The notes: generated from the letters alone by a model not told the origin. Numbered from the stretch's first letter, positions 1-9,505 are shown. The stretch is DNA of 53,459 nt from JAYRWN01 sp041917975 (GCA_041917975.1 JAYRWN010000178.1:1-53459), one strand, 5' to 3'. Translations and numbers: made by a program.

Positions 1-1
1 A

Positions 2-136
2 TACCTGCTCAGTGATCGCCATAGCTTATTCATGCAGCTGGGTTATAATCATCCATTGCAAAACATAGGGATGGGGGGGAACCAGGACATTATCTCTCAA
101 TTGTCCAGTAAATTTGGTGTGCGTATGACCTTTTAA
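2..136 (+). CDS. 3' end of a probable outer-membrane beta-barrel protein (partial)
   Basis: Only the last 44 codons are in the window and the 5' part lies off the left edge. The frame reads from base 2 and stops at TAA 134-136. The visible tail alternates polar and hydrophobic residues and ends in FGVRMTF, with a terminal phenylalanine as in many BamA-assembled outer-membrane barrels. That is the whole basis for the call; the family cannot be named from so short a piece. It converges on pth with a 76-nt gap that shows no clear terminator. Confidence 0.5.
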   Translation, partial: YLLSDRHSLFMQLGYNHPLQNIGMGGNQDIISQLSSKFGVRMTF

Positions 137-212
137 GCCTTGAAGGATTTCCTAATTTTATCATCAACTGAAGAATCATTTGAATACCACTCTTTCACAC
201 TGATAATAAATA

Positions 213-773
213 TTAATTGTTGAATTGGCTAATGGTGCGGTCTATTCCAGCGGTTATAAAACTAATGATCGTGTCGGTAGCCTTAGTAATGATGGGACCA
301 AGTTGGTTTATTTCTTCTGGTGACCATCGGCCTAAAACAAAATCAACTTGTTGTCCTTTTTGAAATGCTGCCCCAATACCCAAACGCAAACGGGCATATC
401 CGGTAGTTCCTAATACGTCTTGGATGTTTTTCAATCCATTGTGCCCGCCATCACTTCCTTCTTTTCGCAGCCGTTGTTTGCCAAACGGCAGATTGAGGTC
501 ATCTAGTACGACCAGAACATGATTAAGATTAATTCCTTCTTTATCCATCCAATACTTGAGCGCTTTACCGCTTAAGTTCACATACGTCGTAGGTTTTAAT
601 ACAACCAGGGTTTTTCCTTTTAGGCGTATTCTGGCTACCTGAGCATGTCGGTCCAGATTAAACGTACCTTGAGCCGCCATGACCAGGCTCTCCATCACTT
701 CAAAGCCAATATTATGTCTGGTACCGACATAATCCGCTCCGATATTACCTAAGCCTACAATCAAAAATTTCAT
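213..773 (-). CDS. pth: aminoacyl-tRNA hydrolase (peptidyl-tRNA hydrolase)
   Basis: Pth releases tRNA from peptidyl-tRNAs that drop off the ribosome, in the cytoplasm. The 186-aa product begins MKFLIVGLGN and carries the family signature GLGN-x-G-x2-Y then TRHN, placing the catalytic His at residue 20. The second conserved block, VVLDDLNLPFG, supplies the conserved Asp near residue 93, and the GGHNGLK loop follows. The open frame runs 26 codons further upstream, but family proteins begin at the MKFLIVGLGN strand, so the ATG at 773 is chosen. Length is normal. It is divergent from the radical SAM gene. Confidence 0.96.
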   Translation of the reverse strand: MKFLIVGLGNIGADYVGTRHNIGFEVMESLVMAAQGTFNLDRHAQVARIRLKGKTLVVLKPTTYVNLSGKALKYWMDKEGINLNHVLVVLDDLNLPFGKQRLRKEGSDGGHNGLKNIQDVLGTTGYARLRLGIGAAFQKGQQVDFVLGRWSPEEINQLGPIITKATDTIISFITAGIDRTISQFNN

Positions 774-893
774 GATAAACAGCTTACTTTTGGCCGAAAC
801 TAATGGAAGTTTGTACCTTTCGATTCCGCAAAGAAAGAGAATTATGTGCACTTCCTCCCTTTTTGACTATTTCCTCACTGAAATTTCTAAATC

Positions 894-1910
894 GTGAGAG
901 CAGCCTATGTGGCGGGTTATCTGCGCAAACAAAGTCCACATAAGTTATGGAATATTTTTAAGCTGTTAGCTTCATTCTATCTTAGTCGATGGTTAAAAAA
1001 GGATTATGTGTGGGGACTTCCGATGACTCTTTCCATCGAGCCAACCACAGCCTGCAACCTGCGCTGTCCCGAATGCCCGAGTGGATTAAGATCATTTACA
1101 CGACCTACTGGAAACATAAAACTGGATTTTTATCGACAGGTTATTGATGAGGTACATCCTTTTCTTTCTAACCTGATTTTTTATTTTCAGGGAGAACCTT
1201 ACATCCATCCGGATTTTTTAAAGATGGTTTCTTACGCTAGTCAAAAAAATATTTATACCATTTCTTCCACCAATGGCCATTTTCTTACTGATCAAAATGC
1301 CCGGACCACCATTGAAAGCGGATTGGATCGTTTGATTATTTCGGTGGATGGGACCAGCCAGGAGGTGTATACTCAATACAGGAAGGAAGGAAACCTGGAT
1401 CAGGTACTCCAAGGTGCTAGAAACATTATCAGTTGGAAAAAAAAACTAGGAAAATCTCACCCTTATGTCATTTTCCAATTTTTAGTGGTGCGCCCTAATG
1501 AACATCAGATTCCCGAAATACAACGACTGGCAAAGGAGATAGGCGTAGATGAAGTTAAACTGAAAACAGCCCAAATTTATAATTATGCCCAAGGAAATGA
1601 TTTAATTCCTCAGCAAGAAAAATACTCTCGTTACCATCAGCAAGAGGACGGCACTTATGCTCTAAAACACGACTTACATAACTCGTGTTGGAAACTTTGG
1701 CATGCTGCTGTGATCACGTGGAACGGCTGGGTCGTCCCGTGTTGTTTTGATAAAGATGCCAGCCATAAACTTGGGAACCTGAAGGAAAATACCTTTAGAC
1801 AAATTTGGTTTGATGAGCCTTATCGAGATTTTCGGCGAAAAATATTAAAAGGAAGAGATCAAATCGACATTTGTCAAAATTGCTCCGAAGGCGCCAAAAT
1901 ATGGGGTTAA
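894..1910 (+). CDS. radical SAM/SPASM domain protein
   Basis: A 338-aa radical SAM enzyme. The [4Fe-4S] motif CNLRCPEC (Cys54, Cys58, Cys61) sits after a roughly 45-residue N-terminal helical extension, followed by the TIM-barrel core with FQGEPYIHP. The C-terminus is SPASM-like: a Cys in NSCW, then GWVVPCC, LGNL, and a closing CQNC, enough to bind one or two auxiliary Fe-S clusters. The start is a GTG at 894; the first ATG (Met44) would remove the extension found in relatives, so GTG is preferred. SPASM proteins modify peptides or sugars and the substrate here is unknown. No precursor peptide ORF was seen in the short gaps on either side. The TPR gene follows after 70 nt. Confidence 0.88.
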   Translation: MRAAYVAGYLRKQSPHKLWNIFKLLASFYLSRWLKKDYVWGLPMTLSIEPTTACNLRCPECPSGLRSFTRPTGNIKLDFYRQVIDEVHPFLSNLIFYFQGEPYIHPDFLKMVSYASQKNIYTISSTNGHFLTDQNARTTIESGLDRLIISVDGTSQEVYTQYRKEGNLDQVLQGARNIISWKKKLGKSHPYVIFQFLVVRPNEHQIPEIQRLAKEIGVDEVKLKTAQIYNYAQGNDLIPQQEKYSRYHQQEDGTYALKHDLHNSCWKLWHAAVITWNGWVVPCCFDKDASHKLGNLKENTFRQIWFDEPYRDFRRKILKGRDQIDICQNCSEGAKIWG

Positions 1911-1980
1911 AAACATATTATTATATTTTTTAAATTATTATATATTGAAACACTGAATTTTATTTGCTTTCTTTGTTGTT

Positions 1981-3012
1981 ATGAATCCGGTATATTTTAA
2001 GTGTATTTTGCAGGGGCATTTGGACTTCCAGAATGAAAAGAGCTATCAAAAAATGCTGGAGATGTACCAATATAAGCTGGAGAATTTTTTTAAAAGTGAT
2101 GTTATTCTGAAAGCGGAAATCTGTTTTAAGGAAGATTCATTGAGTTTCATTGTTCCCCGTACCGTATTGCAAACGACCAAAAAAAGTTTTCAAAACACTG
2201 TCGAATTATGCCAATATATTGCACAATTTGCCATTACCGGACAAATCGGGGCCTGGATGTTAGAAGAAGGCCAGATTCTTCAGTACCACCATATTGAACC
2301 TGTTGCTGAGAAAGCGGCTATTCAAGCTTACATTCGCGGTCGCAGTTTAAGTAAGCAAAAAGGCTCCGAGGAAGAGGCCATAACAGCTTTATCTGAGGCT
2401 ATCGAAAAGTACGACAAACATGCTCAGGCCTACGAACGGAGAGGTTATGTTAATGTGCGTTTGGGTAAACTTAAAGATGCTATGTATGACTTCACTAAAA
2501 GCATAAAGCTGGATGAGGGCAATGCGAACGCCTATTGTGGAAGAGCTAGAATATATTTGTTGGAGAAAAAGTATGATGAGGCCATCCTAGACCTCATTCA
2601 AGCGACCTCAAAATCCCTGGCATTACAACCTATTTACTGGACTGCGACTCGTATGCGAGGAGAATGTTATTTGCAGTTAAAAAATTATGATAAGGCCGCC
2701 TTCGACCTTAAACTGTTTTACAATCGCTCTTTTACCGTCGAGGATTCAAATTTTAAATGGAAAAAATACGGTGGTCTTTTATATGCCCAGGCTTTATATG
2801 GCGCTAAAGATTATAAAAATGCCTTGGAAGTTCTCCATCAAATACCAAAATACGAAGACCCTCAAACGGCTATTGAAGAAAATGATTATTGGATTCTTTT
2901 AGCTAAAACTAAAAAGGAGTTTGGCAAACCTGGGTATTTAGCCGACTTACAAACAGCTGCAGATAAAGGGTCTACTCTGGCGGTGGAGCTTCTCAAATCC
3001 TGGATGAAATAA
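1981..3012 (+). CDS. tetratricopeptide-repeat protein of unknown role
   Basis: A 343-aa protein with no signal peptide or membrane segment, so probably cytoplasmic. Residues 1-110 form a mixed alpha/beta region I do not recognise. From about residue 115 there are TPR units, the clearest being YERRGYVNVRLGKLKDAMYD and AYCGRARIYLLEKKYDEAIL, with at least two degenerate units further on. The C-terminus (GYLADLQTAADKGSTLAVEL) looks like a Sel1-type capping helix. TPR arrays bind other proteins; the partner is not evident. It lies 68 nt upstream of the TPR/PD40/OmpA gene on the same strand and could share its transcript. Confidence 0.75.
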   Translation: MNPVYFKCILQGHLDFQNEKSYQKMLEMYQYKLENFFKSDVILKAEICFKEDSLSFIVPRTVLQTTKKSFQNTVELCQYIAQFAITGQIGAWMLEEGQILQYHHIEPVAEKAAIQAYIRGRSLSKQKGSEEEAITALSEAIEKYDKHAQAYERRGYVNVRLGKLKDAMYDFTKSIKLDEGNANAYCGRARIYLLEKKYDEAILDLIQATSKSLALQPIYWTATRMRGECYLQLKNYDKAAFDLKLFYNRSFTVEDSNFKWKKYGGLLYAQALYGAKDYKNALEVLHQIPKYEDPQTAIEENDYWILLAKTKKEFGKPGYLADLQTAADKGSTLAVELLKSWMK

Positions 3013-3080
3013 CCCGCATTGTTTTATTTGTTATAATGCTAAGTGGAACCTTCTCATGCTTATTTTGATTTATTTGATTT

Positions 3081-5015
3081 ATGATTAACCTGGTTGTTGG
3101 GCTGCTTTCCCGTCTTCAATATTTGGTTCGATTTATTTGCATGATCCTGATAGGTGCCCTATTCACCCCTGCACTTTCCTTTAGCCAGTCTCCAGAATTG
3201 TTATCTAAAAAAGACCAAAAAGTATTAGAAACGGCCCGGATGCAGTTCAAAGCAAAAAATTATTCGGCTTCTTTAAGATCATTATCGAAACTGGACAATC
3301 GTCTTCCAGAGGTCATGTTGGTTTATGGATTGATTGCCGACGAACAAAACAATAAACCAGAGGCGGTTAATTGGTTTTTAAAGGTTCTGGATCAAGCGCC
3401 TCAATTGGAGCCTAAATTAGGACATTACCTAGGCGTTTATTATTTTGACCAGGGTCAATACAATAAGGCTAAAGAATATTTTGAGCTTTTCTTAGCCTCA
3501 CCTTCTGCCGCCCCAGGGCTTTTAAAAAACGGTAAGACCTATTTGGAGAAAATAAAATCAATGGAAGAATGGATGGCCCAAAGAATCGACGTAACAATAG
3601 AACCAGTCCAAGGGAAAATTAATACCCACAAGCTGGAGTATTTGCCGGTAACAACAGCCGACTCACAGCTGCTCTTCATTCGGCGTGTTAATAATCAAGA
3701 GGATTTGTATATCAGTAGTAACCAGCAAGGCGTTTGGCAAGAACCGTATCCTTTGGTTGAAATTAATACCACGGACAATGAGGGTGCAGCTAGTATTAGT
3801 GCTGATGGGCATTGGCTTGTCTTTACCGGTTGTGATCGCCCGGGAGGATTGGGTGGTTGTGATTTATACTACGCTGAAAAAACCGACTCAGGGTGGTCCA
3901 TACCCCGTTCGTTGGGCCCGGTAGTGAATACTTCAAGCTGGGAATCCCAGCCGGCATTAAATCGGGATGGGACAGCGCTGTTGTTTTCATCAAATCGGGC
4001 AGGAGGCCATGGAGGACGTGACTTATGGTATAGCCGAAAAAATGGCCGCCACTGGACAACTGCAGTTAATCTAGGACCCGTGATCAATACTAAAGAAGAC
4101 GAAGAAACTCCATTTCTCCATGCGGATGGGCAAAGCATTTATTTTGCCTCCTCGGGGCATCCTGGTCTGGGCCGCTCGGATCTTTTTTTCACCACTTGGT
4201 CCGAGCAAAATAAAAACTGGACCAAGCCCCAAAATCTTGGTTATCCAATTAATACCCCTGCTCAAGAAGGTGGCTTAGTGGTCGATATAAACGGTACCAC
4301 AGCATATTTTACTCGGGACACCATAAAAGATAATCAGGTGGATGTTGATATTTTCACTTTTCAACTGCCAAAATCACTGCAGGCTCAACCCATGACTTAT
4401 CTGCGTCTGGGAGTACTAGATGCGTTAACTAAACGCCCGCTACCTCACTTTCTTCAGGTGCTGAGTTTAGATGATCGCGATACATTGATCCAAGACTTAA
4501 TTCATCAAACTCCTATTCTGGTTGTTAAACCGTCCAAAAAATATCTCATTTCTATTCAAGCAGATGGATATTTGCCTTATTCTGATCATGTAATTTTTGA
4601 TCAAGTGCATCAGCGAAATCAGCCCTACGATACTACCATTCTATTATTTCCTCTAGTGGATAAAAAAGAAAGTACTCCGGTTGTCCTCAAAAATATTTTT
4701 TTTGTGACCGGGTCGGCTGAGCTAATGACGAGTTCTTTTATGGAGTTGGACATCCTGAAAAAGTATCTGCAATCACACCCCAGTTTAAAAATAGAGATCA
4801 GAGGTCACACTGATGATACCGGTGATGAATTATTAAATCACCGCCTTTCTGTAGACCGGGCAAAAGTGGTACACGATTATCTCTTACAACAAGGAATTCC
4901 TGGCCAACGTTTGCGTTATCTTGGATTCGGAGCAAAGCGTCCGGTTGCAGATAATAAAACCATTTCCGGTCGCACTCAAAATAGGCGCACTGAGTTTGTA
5001 ATTTTGTCTGAATGA
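3081..5015 (+). CDS. OmpA-family peptidoglycan-binding protein with TPR and PD40 repeats
   Basis: A 644-aa envelope protein. The hydrophobic N-terminus ending ALSFSQS is a signal peptide; Met21 is a possible alternative start. Residues 40-160 look like TPR helices. Residues 180-440 hold PD40/WD40-like beta-propeller repeats, e.g. ISADGHWLVFTG, LNRDGTALLFSSNRAGG and LHADGQSIYFASS. A short beta domain follows, then a C-terminal OmpA-like domain (about 530-644) with GHTDDTGDELLNHRLSVDRA and GFGAKRPVADN, the peptidoglycan diaminopimelate-binding core. This architecture is common in Bacteroidota, where some members act in type IX secretion and gliding (PorE/SprE-like) and many are uncharacterised. 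The stop overlaps the rlmD start by 4 nt (ATGA), indicating translational coupling. Confidence 0.9.
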   Translation: MINLVVGLLSRLQYLVRFICMILIGALFTPALSFSQSPELLSKKDQKVLETARMQFKAKNYSASLRSLSKLDNRLPEVMLVYGLIADEQNNKPEAVNWFLKVLDQAPQLEPKLGHYLGVYYFDQGQYNKAKEYFELFLASPSAAPGLLKNGKTYLEKIKSMEEWMAQRIDVTIEPVQGKINTHKLEYLPVTTADSQLLFIRRVNNQEDLYISSNQQGVWQEPYPLVEINTTDNEGAASISADGHWLVFTGCDRPGGLGGCDLYYAEKTDSGWSIPRSLGPVVNTSSWESQPALNRDGTALLFSSNRAGGHGGRDLWYSRKNGRHWTTAVNLGPVINTKEDEETPFLHADGQSIYFASSGHPGLGRSDLFFTTWSEQNKNWTKPQNLGYPINTPAQEGGLVVDINGTTAYFTRDTIKDNQVDVDIFTFQLPKSLQAQPMTYLRLGVLDALTKRPLPHFLQVLSLDDRDTLIQDLIHQTPILVVKPSKKYLISIQADGYLPYSDHVIFDQVHQRNQPYDTTILLFPLVDKKESTPVVLKNIFFVTGSAELMTSSFMELDILKKYLQSHPSLKIEIRGHTDDTGDELLNHRLSVDRAKVVHDYLLQQGIPGQRLRYLGFGAKRPVADNKTISGRTQNRRTEFVILSE

Positions 5016-6436
5016 GCAAAAACAAGAAAAACCTTAAAATACTTCCAAACGTAACTATTACCGACATCGGTGAAGGAGGAAAGGCCATTGGCCGGAGGCC
5101 GGAAGGTGAAGTAGTGTTAGTAAACATGGCTGTTCCGGGAGATGTGGTAAATGTAAAAGTTGGCCGCAAACGTAAAGGTCTATATCAAGGCGAAATTCAC
5201 CATTTTCTGAATTATTCTCCTGATCGAGTTGAACCATTCTGTTCTCATTTTTGGGATTGTGGAGGATGTACATTACAACAATTAAATTACTCAAAACAAT
5301 TGTATTATAAAGAACGCGTGGTCCAAAATGCTCTTCAACGCATCGGAAAACTAAAGGACCCCAATGTATTACCGATTATAGCTTCTGCTTCCGATCGCCA
5401 TTATCGCAATAAAATGGAATTTACCTTTTCGGCTTTAGCCTGGATTCCACTGAACGTCATTAAAAAAGGTGAAGTCGTTGACCGCCGTGCGCTGGGTTTT
5501 CACCCACCTCGCTATTTTGATCGGGTAGTAGACATTCAGACCTGCTACCTTATGGACGCTCAGGCCGACGTAATTCGCAATCAGCTCAGACAATTTTGTC
5601 TTGAACACCATCTGGAATTTTATAATCAAAAAACACACACCGGATTTATCCGCAATATCATCCTGCGCAGAGGAATCTATACCGATGAATGGATGGCGGT
5701 AATGATCTTTAATTATGAGGATGATAAACTTATCACTCTGATTATGGATTTCCTGCAGGAGCAATTTAATTTTCATAGCCTGGGGTATTATATTAATGCC
5801 AAGACGAATGACTCCATTTTAGACCTTGAATACCAGCCTTATGCTGGCGAGTCCTTTATCCAGGAACAAATAAGCCATTTGACGTTTAGGATTGGCGCTA
5901 AATCATTTTTCCAGACTAATTCCATGCAAGCCCGAGTGATGTTTGATACGGTTAAGAACTTGCTACAACTAACTGGTCAAGAGGTAGTCTATGACCTATA
6001 TTGCGGCGCAGGATCTATTGGTCTTTATTTAGCCCATGCTTGTCGGGAAGTAGTAGGAATAGAAGTAGTTCCGGAAGCGATATTGGAAGCCAAAATAAAT
6101 GCTGGCATCAACGGATTGACTAATGCCACTTTCTATGAGGGTGATGTGCGGGATGTTTTTACCCCTCAATTAGTCCATCAGCATGGAGCCCCTGATGTTA
6201 TAATTGTCGACCCTCCCCGAGCTGGGTTACATCCAGACATGATCAAAAACCTAATCGAAATTCATGCTCCACGCATTGTCTACGTAAGTTGCAATGTAGC
6301 CACTCAATCCCGCGATCTGGCCCTCCTTACTGAACAATACCAAGCCGTTATTCACCAGCCCCTGGACATGTTCCCCCATACACATCATACCGAAAACATC
6401 ACATTACTGATCAAAAAACAAAAAACAAATGAGTAA
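5012..6436 (+). CDS. rlmD: 23S rRNA (uracil-C5)-methyltransferase, RlmD/RumA family
   Basis: An AdoMet-dependent enzyme that makes 5-methyluridine in 23S rRNA (U1939 in E. coli for RlmD; RlmCD-type enzymes also do U747). The 474-aa protein has an N-terminal TRAM RNA-binding domain (about 8-65), an Fe-S cluster motif FCSHFWDCGGC (Cys77, 83, 86, plus a later Cys near 178), and a Rossmann methyltransferase with FFQTN, DLYCGAGSIGLYLA, DPPRAGL and the catalytic YVSCNVATQSRDL. Length is normal. It overlaps the OmpA gene by 4 nt and the following SDR gene by 8 nt, so the three are likely one transcript. The site assignment (RlmD rather than RlmCD) is by family only. Confidence 0.93.
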   Translation: MSKNKKNLKILPNVTITDIGEGGKAIGRRPEGEVVLVNMAVPGDVVNVKVGRKRKGLYQGEIHHFLNYSPDRVEPFCSHFWDCGGCTLQQLNYSKQLYYKERVVQNALQRIGKLKDPNVLPIIASASDRHYRNKMEFTFSALAWIPLNVIKKGEVVDRRALGFHPPRYFDRVVDIQTCYLMDAQADVIRNQLRQFCLEHHLEFYNQKTHTGFIRNIILRRGIYTDEWMAVMIFNYEDDKLITLIMDFLQEQFNFHSLGYYINAKTNDSILDLEYQPYAGESFIQEQISHLTFRIGAKSFFQTNSMQARVMFDTVKNLLQLTGQEVVYDLYCGAGSIGLYLAHACREVVGIEVVPEAILEAKINAGINGLTNATFYEGDVRDVFTPQLVHQHGAPDVIIVDPPRAGLHPDMIKNLIEIHAPRIVYVSCNVATQSRDLALLTEQYQAVIHQPLDMFPHTHHTENITLLIKKQKTNE

Positions 6437-7145
6437 TCAAACCATAAAAAGTGCATTAATCACAGGTGGCTCAAAGGGTATTGGATTAGGTATAGCTGAG
6501 GCTCTTCTTGCAGATGGATATCATGTAGCTATTACCGGAAGGGATGAGGCCATGCTCCATCTTGCACTTCAAAAGCTAGACACCCATAAATCAGGACAAG
6601 TGATTGGCTTCCAAAGTGATGTCCGGGAGTATAGCTCTCAGGAACAGGTTGTAGACCAAATTCTCCAGAAGTGGGGCCGTCTGGATGTGTTGGTAGCTAA
6701 TGCAGGCATTGGAGCATTCGCACCTATTGACCAAATGTCTTTAAAACAATGGGAAGATACCATGGACATTAATCTAACCGGAGTGTTTAATAGCGTAAAA
6801 ACTGCCATTCCTGCCTTAAAAGAATCAAAGGGCTATATTATTACTATTGCCAGTTTGGCAGGAACAAATTTCTTTGCTTCCGGAGCAGCTTATAATGCTA
6901 GTAAATTTGGGCTGGTTGGCTTCAGTCAAGCGATTATGTTAGATTTACGTCCGTATGGCATAAAAGTGACCACCATTATGCCTGGCTCAGTAGCCACGCA
7001 CTTTAATGACCATCTGCCATCCCCCATGGATGCCTGGAAAATCCAGCCGGAGGATTTAGGTCAAATCGTGGTAGATATCCTACACCTTCCTGCCCGCACT
7101 CTACCTAGTAAAATAGAGGTTCGTCCTTCCAATCCCCCTAAATAA
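6429..7145 (+). CDS. short-chain dehydrogenase/reductase
   Basis: A 238-aa classical SDR oxidoreductase. It has the NAD(P)-binding TGGSKGIG glycine motif near the N-terminus, NAG in VANAGIG, a catalytic Ser in the TIASLAG strand, and the active-site YNASK. The Arg after the first beta-alpha unit (TGRDE) suggests NADPH preference, which is inference. The substrate cannot be read from sequence; relatives are often annotated as 3-oxoacyl-reductase-like. The start overlaps the rlmD stop by 8 nt. The gene converges on feoB with an 18-nt gap. Confidence 0.9.
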   Translation: MSNQTIKSALITGGSKGIGLGIAEALLADGYHVAITGRDEAMLHLALQKLDTHKSGQVIGFQSDVREYSSQEQVVDQILQKWGRLDVLVANAGIGAFAPIDQMSLKQWEDTMDINLTGVFNSVKTAIPALKESKGYIITIASLAGTNFFASGAAYNASKFGLVGFSQAIMLDLRPYGIKVTTIMPGSVATHFNDHLPSPMDAWKIQPEDLGQIVVDILHLPARTLPSKIEVRPSNPPK

Positions 7146-7163
7146 TATTTGATTACAATAAAA

Positions 7164-9293
7164 TCAAGCCAGAAATTGATAGGTAAGCGTAGCCAACAGG
7201 TAAGCTAATCCGGTCATTCCGATAAACTGAATTATTGGCCACTTCCAGGTACCGGTTTCTTTGCGCATCACTGCCATGGTGCTCATACATTGCATGGCTA
7301 AGGCATAAAATAATAATAACGACAAAGAAGTTGCTATTGAATAGCGTGGGGCCCCGGTGTCAGGGTTGATTTCGGCTGCCAAACGGTCGCGTATTTTTAT
7401 TTCATCTTCCGTTGAGCCCAGGCTATAAATGGTGGCCATAGTACCTACAAATACTTCCCTGGCAGCAAACGAAGTCAATAAAGCAATTCCTATTTTCCAA
7501 TCAAATCCCATCGGAGCGATGACCGGTTCGATCAAATGCCCCAATTGCCCCGCATATGAATTTTCCAGCTTGGTGGCCGAGAGATAGTTGGCTGTAGTTT
7601 GCTCATCCATACCTTGTGTTTGCGCAAAACTCTGTGCTTCGTCTAAGGCTTTTGCCATCGATCCGGGAGGGCCATAACTGCTTAATAACCAAAGTACCAA
7701 AGATATAACCAGGATAACCTTTCCAGCCTGAATGATGAATGAACTGATACTTTCCCATACGGTCAAACCCACATTGCGCCAATTAGGCACTTTATATTCC
7801 GGGAGAGATATCATCAAATAGCTTGAACCACGGGATTTAATTATTTTTTTTAAGATTGTGGCTGCTAATAAAGCGGCCAGAATACCGGTAAAATACAGCC
7901 CAGCAAATACCAACCCTTGAGCATTTAAAAATCCTCCCACCATGACCGGTGGTACCACAAAGGCCACCAATACCGCATAAACTGGAATACGCGCAGAACA
8001 ACTTATGAAAGGCGTGACTAACATAGTCAAAAGTCTTTCTTTTGGATTAGATATGGTACGGCTGGCCATTATTGCCGGAATAGCACATGCTCCCCCCGAA
8101 ATAAGGGATATTAGTGACCGGCCATTTAACCCAAATTTCTGCATTAAGTGGTCAAACATAAACACCGCCCGGGACATGTACCCTACTTCTTCCAGTAAGG
8201 ATACCAAGAAAAACAAAATAGCTATCTGCGGCACAAAAACTATAACACCGGCAATCCCGGGTAAAAGGCCGTCGGTTACGAGGCTGGTTATCCATCCCGA
8301 CGGCAACCTGTTGGCAATAGAGACGGAGAGGTATCCCATGATGGTCTCTATCCAATCCATCGGATAGGTGGCCCAGGCATAAATTGCCTGAAATACCAAG
8401 ATCATGGTCAGTATAAAAATAACCGGACCAATCCATCGATGGGTCAAAACTTGATCAATCAGGTCAGTTTTGGTGATCGCCTTAGCCTTTTTTTGATTTA
8501 TTTTTTTTAAAGGGAGTGAAAATTGATCAAATCTGTGTAATGTATCATCAATCTGCAAGCGCAGGGAATTAAACTGGTGCTCTTGTTTCCAGGTGGTCAT
8601 TTCTTGTTTTTCGTCAACATCATGATGACGAATGTATGCGCTATGATGCATGCACAACAGGGATTGGTAGGCATTTTTATAAGCAAACCGGTTTTGCATC
8701 CAGTGAATAGCTTCTTTTTCTAACGCGGCGGGATCAAAGTAAGTGACTTTGTCCGCTTTGACTTGATCCTTATGAGCAGAAAGTTCTATAAGACGCTCCT
8801 TTAATTTTTTGATACCTTCTCCGGTACGGGATGATATCGGGAATATTTCAGTACCGCCCAAAAGTATTTTTAAGGCCGGTACATCTATCTCCACTTTATT
8901 TTGCGAAGCCAAGTCCATCATATTTAATACCATGATGGCGGGTATCTTCAAATCTTGAATCTGAGTAAATAACAAAAATTGTTTTTCCAGGTTAGTCACG
9001 TCTATGACATAGACCACTATATCCGGGTATCTCACATTATCAAGGTCTAAAAGGACGTTGGTGAGGATAAATTCGTCTTCAGCTTTGGCGTGTAAACTAT
9101 AAGCACCAGGCAAATCAAAAATTTCTATGTCAGAAGTTAAGTGCCCTTCAGCTATGGATACGGTAATCCCCGGATAATTACCGGTTTTTTGATTTAGGCC
9201 AGTTAAAATATTGAACAAAGAGGTTTTACCACAATTGGGGTTACCTACTAATGCTATACGAAAAGTATCTTGTTTAACATGAGCCGTTTTCAT
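7164..9293 (-). CDS. feoB: ferrous iron transport protein B
   Basis: An inner-membrane GTP-gated Fe(II) transporter of 709 aa, full length. The N-terminal G domain has G1 GNPNCGKT (17-24), the TGNYPGITV switch, G3 DLPGAY, G4 NMMD and an SSRTGEG G5 region, followed by a helical linker. Residues of about 285-705 carry the polytopic membrane domain with two Gate-like blocks, including GGACAIPAIMASRTISN and SFAAREVFVGTMATIYSLG. Its ATG overlaps the feoA stop (ATGA). FeoA and FeoB are separate here rather than fused as in some Bacteroidota. Regulation is probably through the palindrome upstream of feoA. Confidence 0.97.
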   Translation of the reverse strand: MKTAHVKQDTFRIALVGNPNCGKTSLFNILTGLNQKTGNYPGITVSIAEGHLTSDIEIFDLPGAYSLHAKAEDEFILTNVLLDLDNVRYPDIVVYVIDVTNLEKQFLLFTQIQDLKIPAIMVLNMMDLASQNKVEIDVPALKILLGGTEIFPISSRTGEGIKKLKERLIELSAHKDQVKADKVTYFDPAALEKEAIHWMQNRFAYKNAYQSLLCMHHSAYIRHHDVDEKQEMTTWKQEHQFNSLRLQIDDTLHRFDQFSLPLKKINQKKAKAITKTDLIDQVLTHRWIGPVIFILTMILVFQAIYAWATYPMDWIETIMGYLSVSIANRLPSGWITSLVTDGLLPGIAGVIVFVPQIAILFFLVSLLEEVGYMSRAVFMFDHLMQKFGLNGRSLISLISGGACAIPAIMASRTISNPKERLLTMLVTPFISCSARIPVYAVLVAFVVPPVMVGGFLNAQGLVFAGLYFTGILAALLAATILKKIIKSRGSSYLMISLPEYKVPNWRNVGLTVWESISSFIIQAGKVILVISLVLWLLSSYGPPGSMAKALDEAQSFAQTQGMDEQTTANYLSATKLENSYAGQLGHLIEPVIAPMGFDWKIGIALLTSFAAREVFVGTMATIYSLGSTEDEIKIRDRLAAEINPDTGAPRYSIATSLSLLLFYALAMQCMSTMAVMRKETGTWKWPIIQFIGMTGLAYLLATLTYQFLA

Positions 9294-9505
9294 TGGGCTA
9301 TGGTTAGTTCTAACATGGCCAGTTCTTGACTACGCAAAGCGATGGCTTGCTCATCCACTTTTAAATAATAGGTGGCACCCCAGGGATCCATGCGGATCAC
9401 CTCTATCATTCCACCCGGCAATATGCCCATAGACATCAACCTATTCCCTTCCTCATTCATCTTGATCCCGCGAATGATATATTTTTGCCCAAGCTGTACG
9501 TTCAA
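9290..9505 (-). CDS. feoA: ferrous iron transport protein A
   Basis: A 71-aa SH3-like accessory protein that works with FeoB. It shows the family pattern of a short strand (GQKYIIRGI), MNEEGNRLMSMGILPG, and EVIRMDPWGATYYLKVDEQAIALRS (positions 35-59, given in part). Start: no ATG precedes residue 16 and an in-frame stop lies two codons upstream, so translation most likely begins at the TTG at 9505; beginning at Met16 would delete the first beta strand. Only about 10 nt separate this TTG from the palindrome at 9515-9531, so the mRNA leader must be very short. It overlaps feoB by 4 nt. Confidence 0.93.
   Translation of the reverse strand: MNVQLGQKYIIRGIKMNEEGNRLMSMGILPGGMIEVIRMDPWGATYYLKVDEQAIALRSQELAMLELTIAQ

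Noticed and set aside
3823..4138. Minus-strand open frames inside the OmpA-family gene
   Set aside because: They are antisense to a well-supported protein, show no domain, and are typical shadows of the PD40 repeats.
4798..5169. 123-codon minus-strand frame across the OmpA/rlmD junction
   Set aside because: It is opposite two confident, translationally coupled genes and has no recognisable features.
7149..7167. TTGATT/AATCAA inverted repeat at the SDR/feoB convergent end as a terminator
   Set aside because: The stem is AT-only, 6 bp, and overlaps the feoB stop; too weak to claim.
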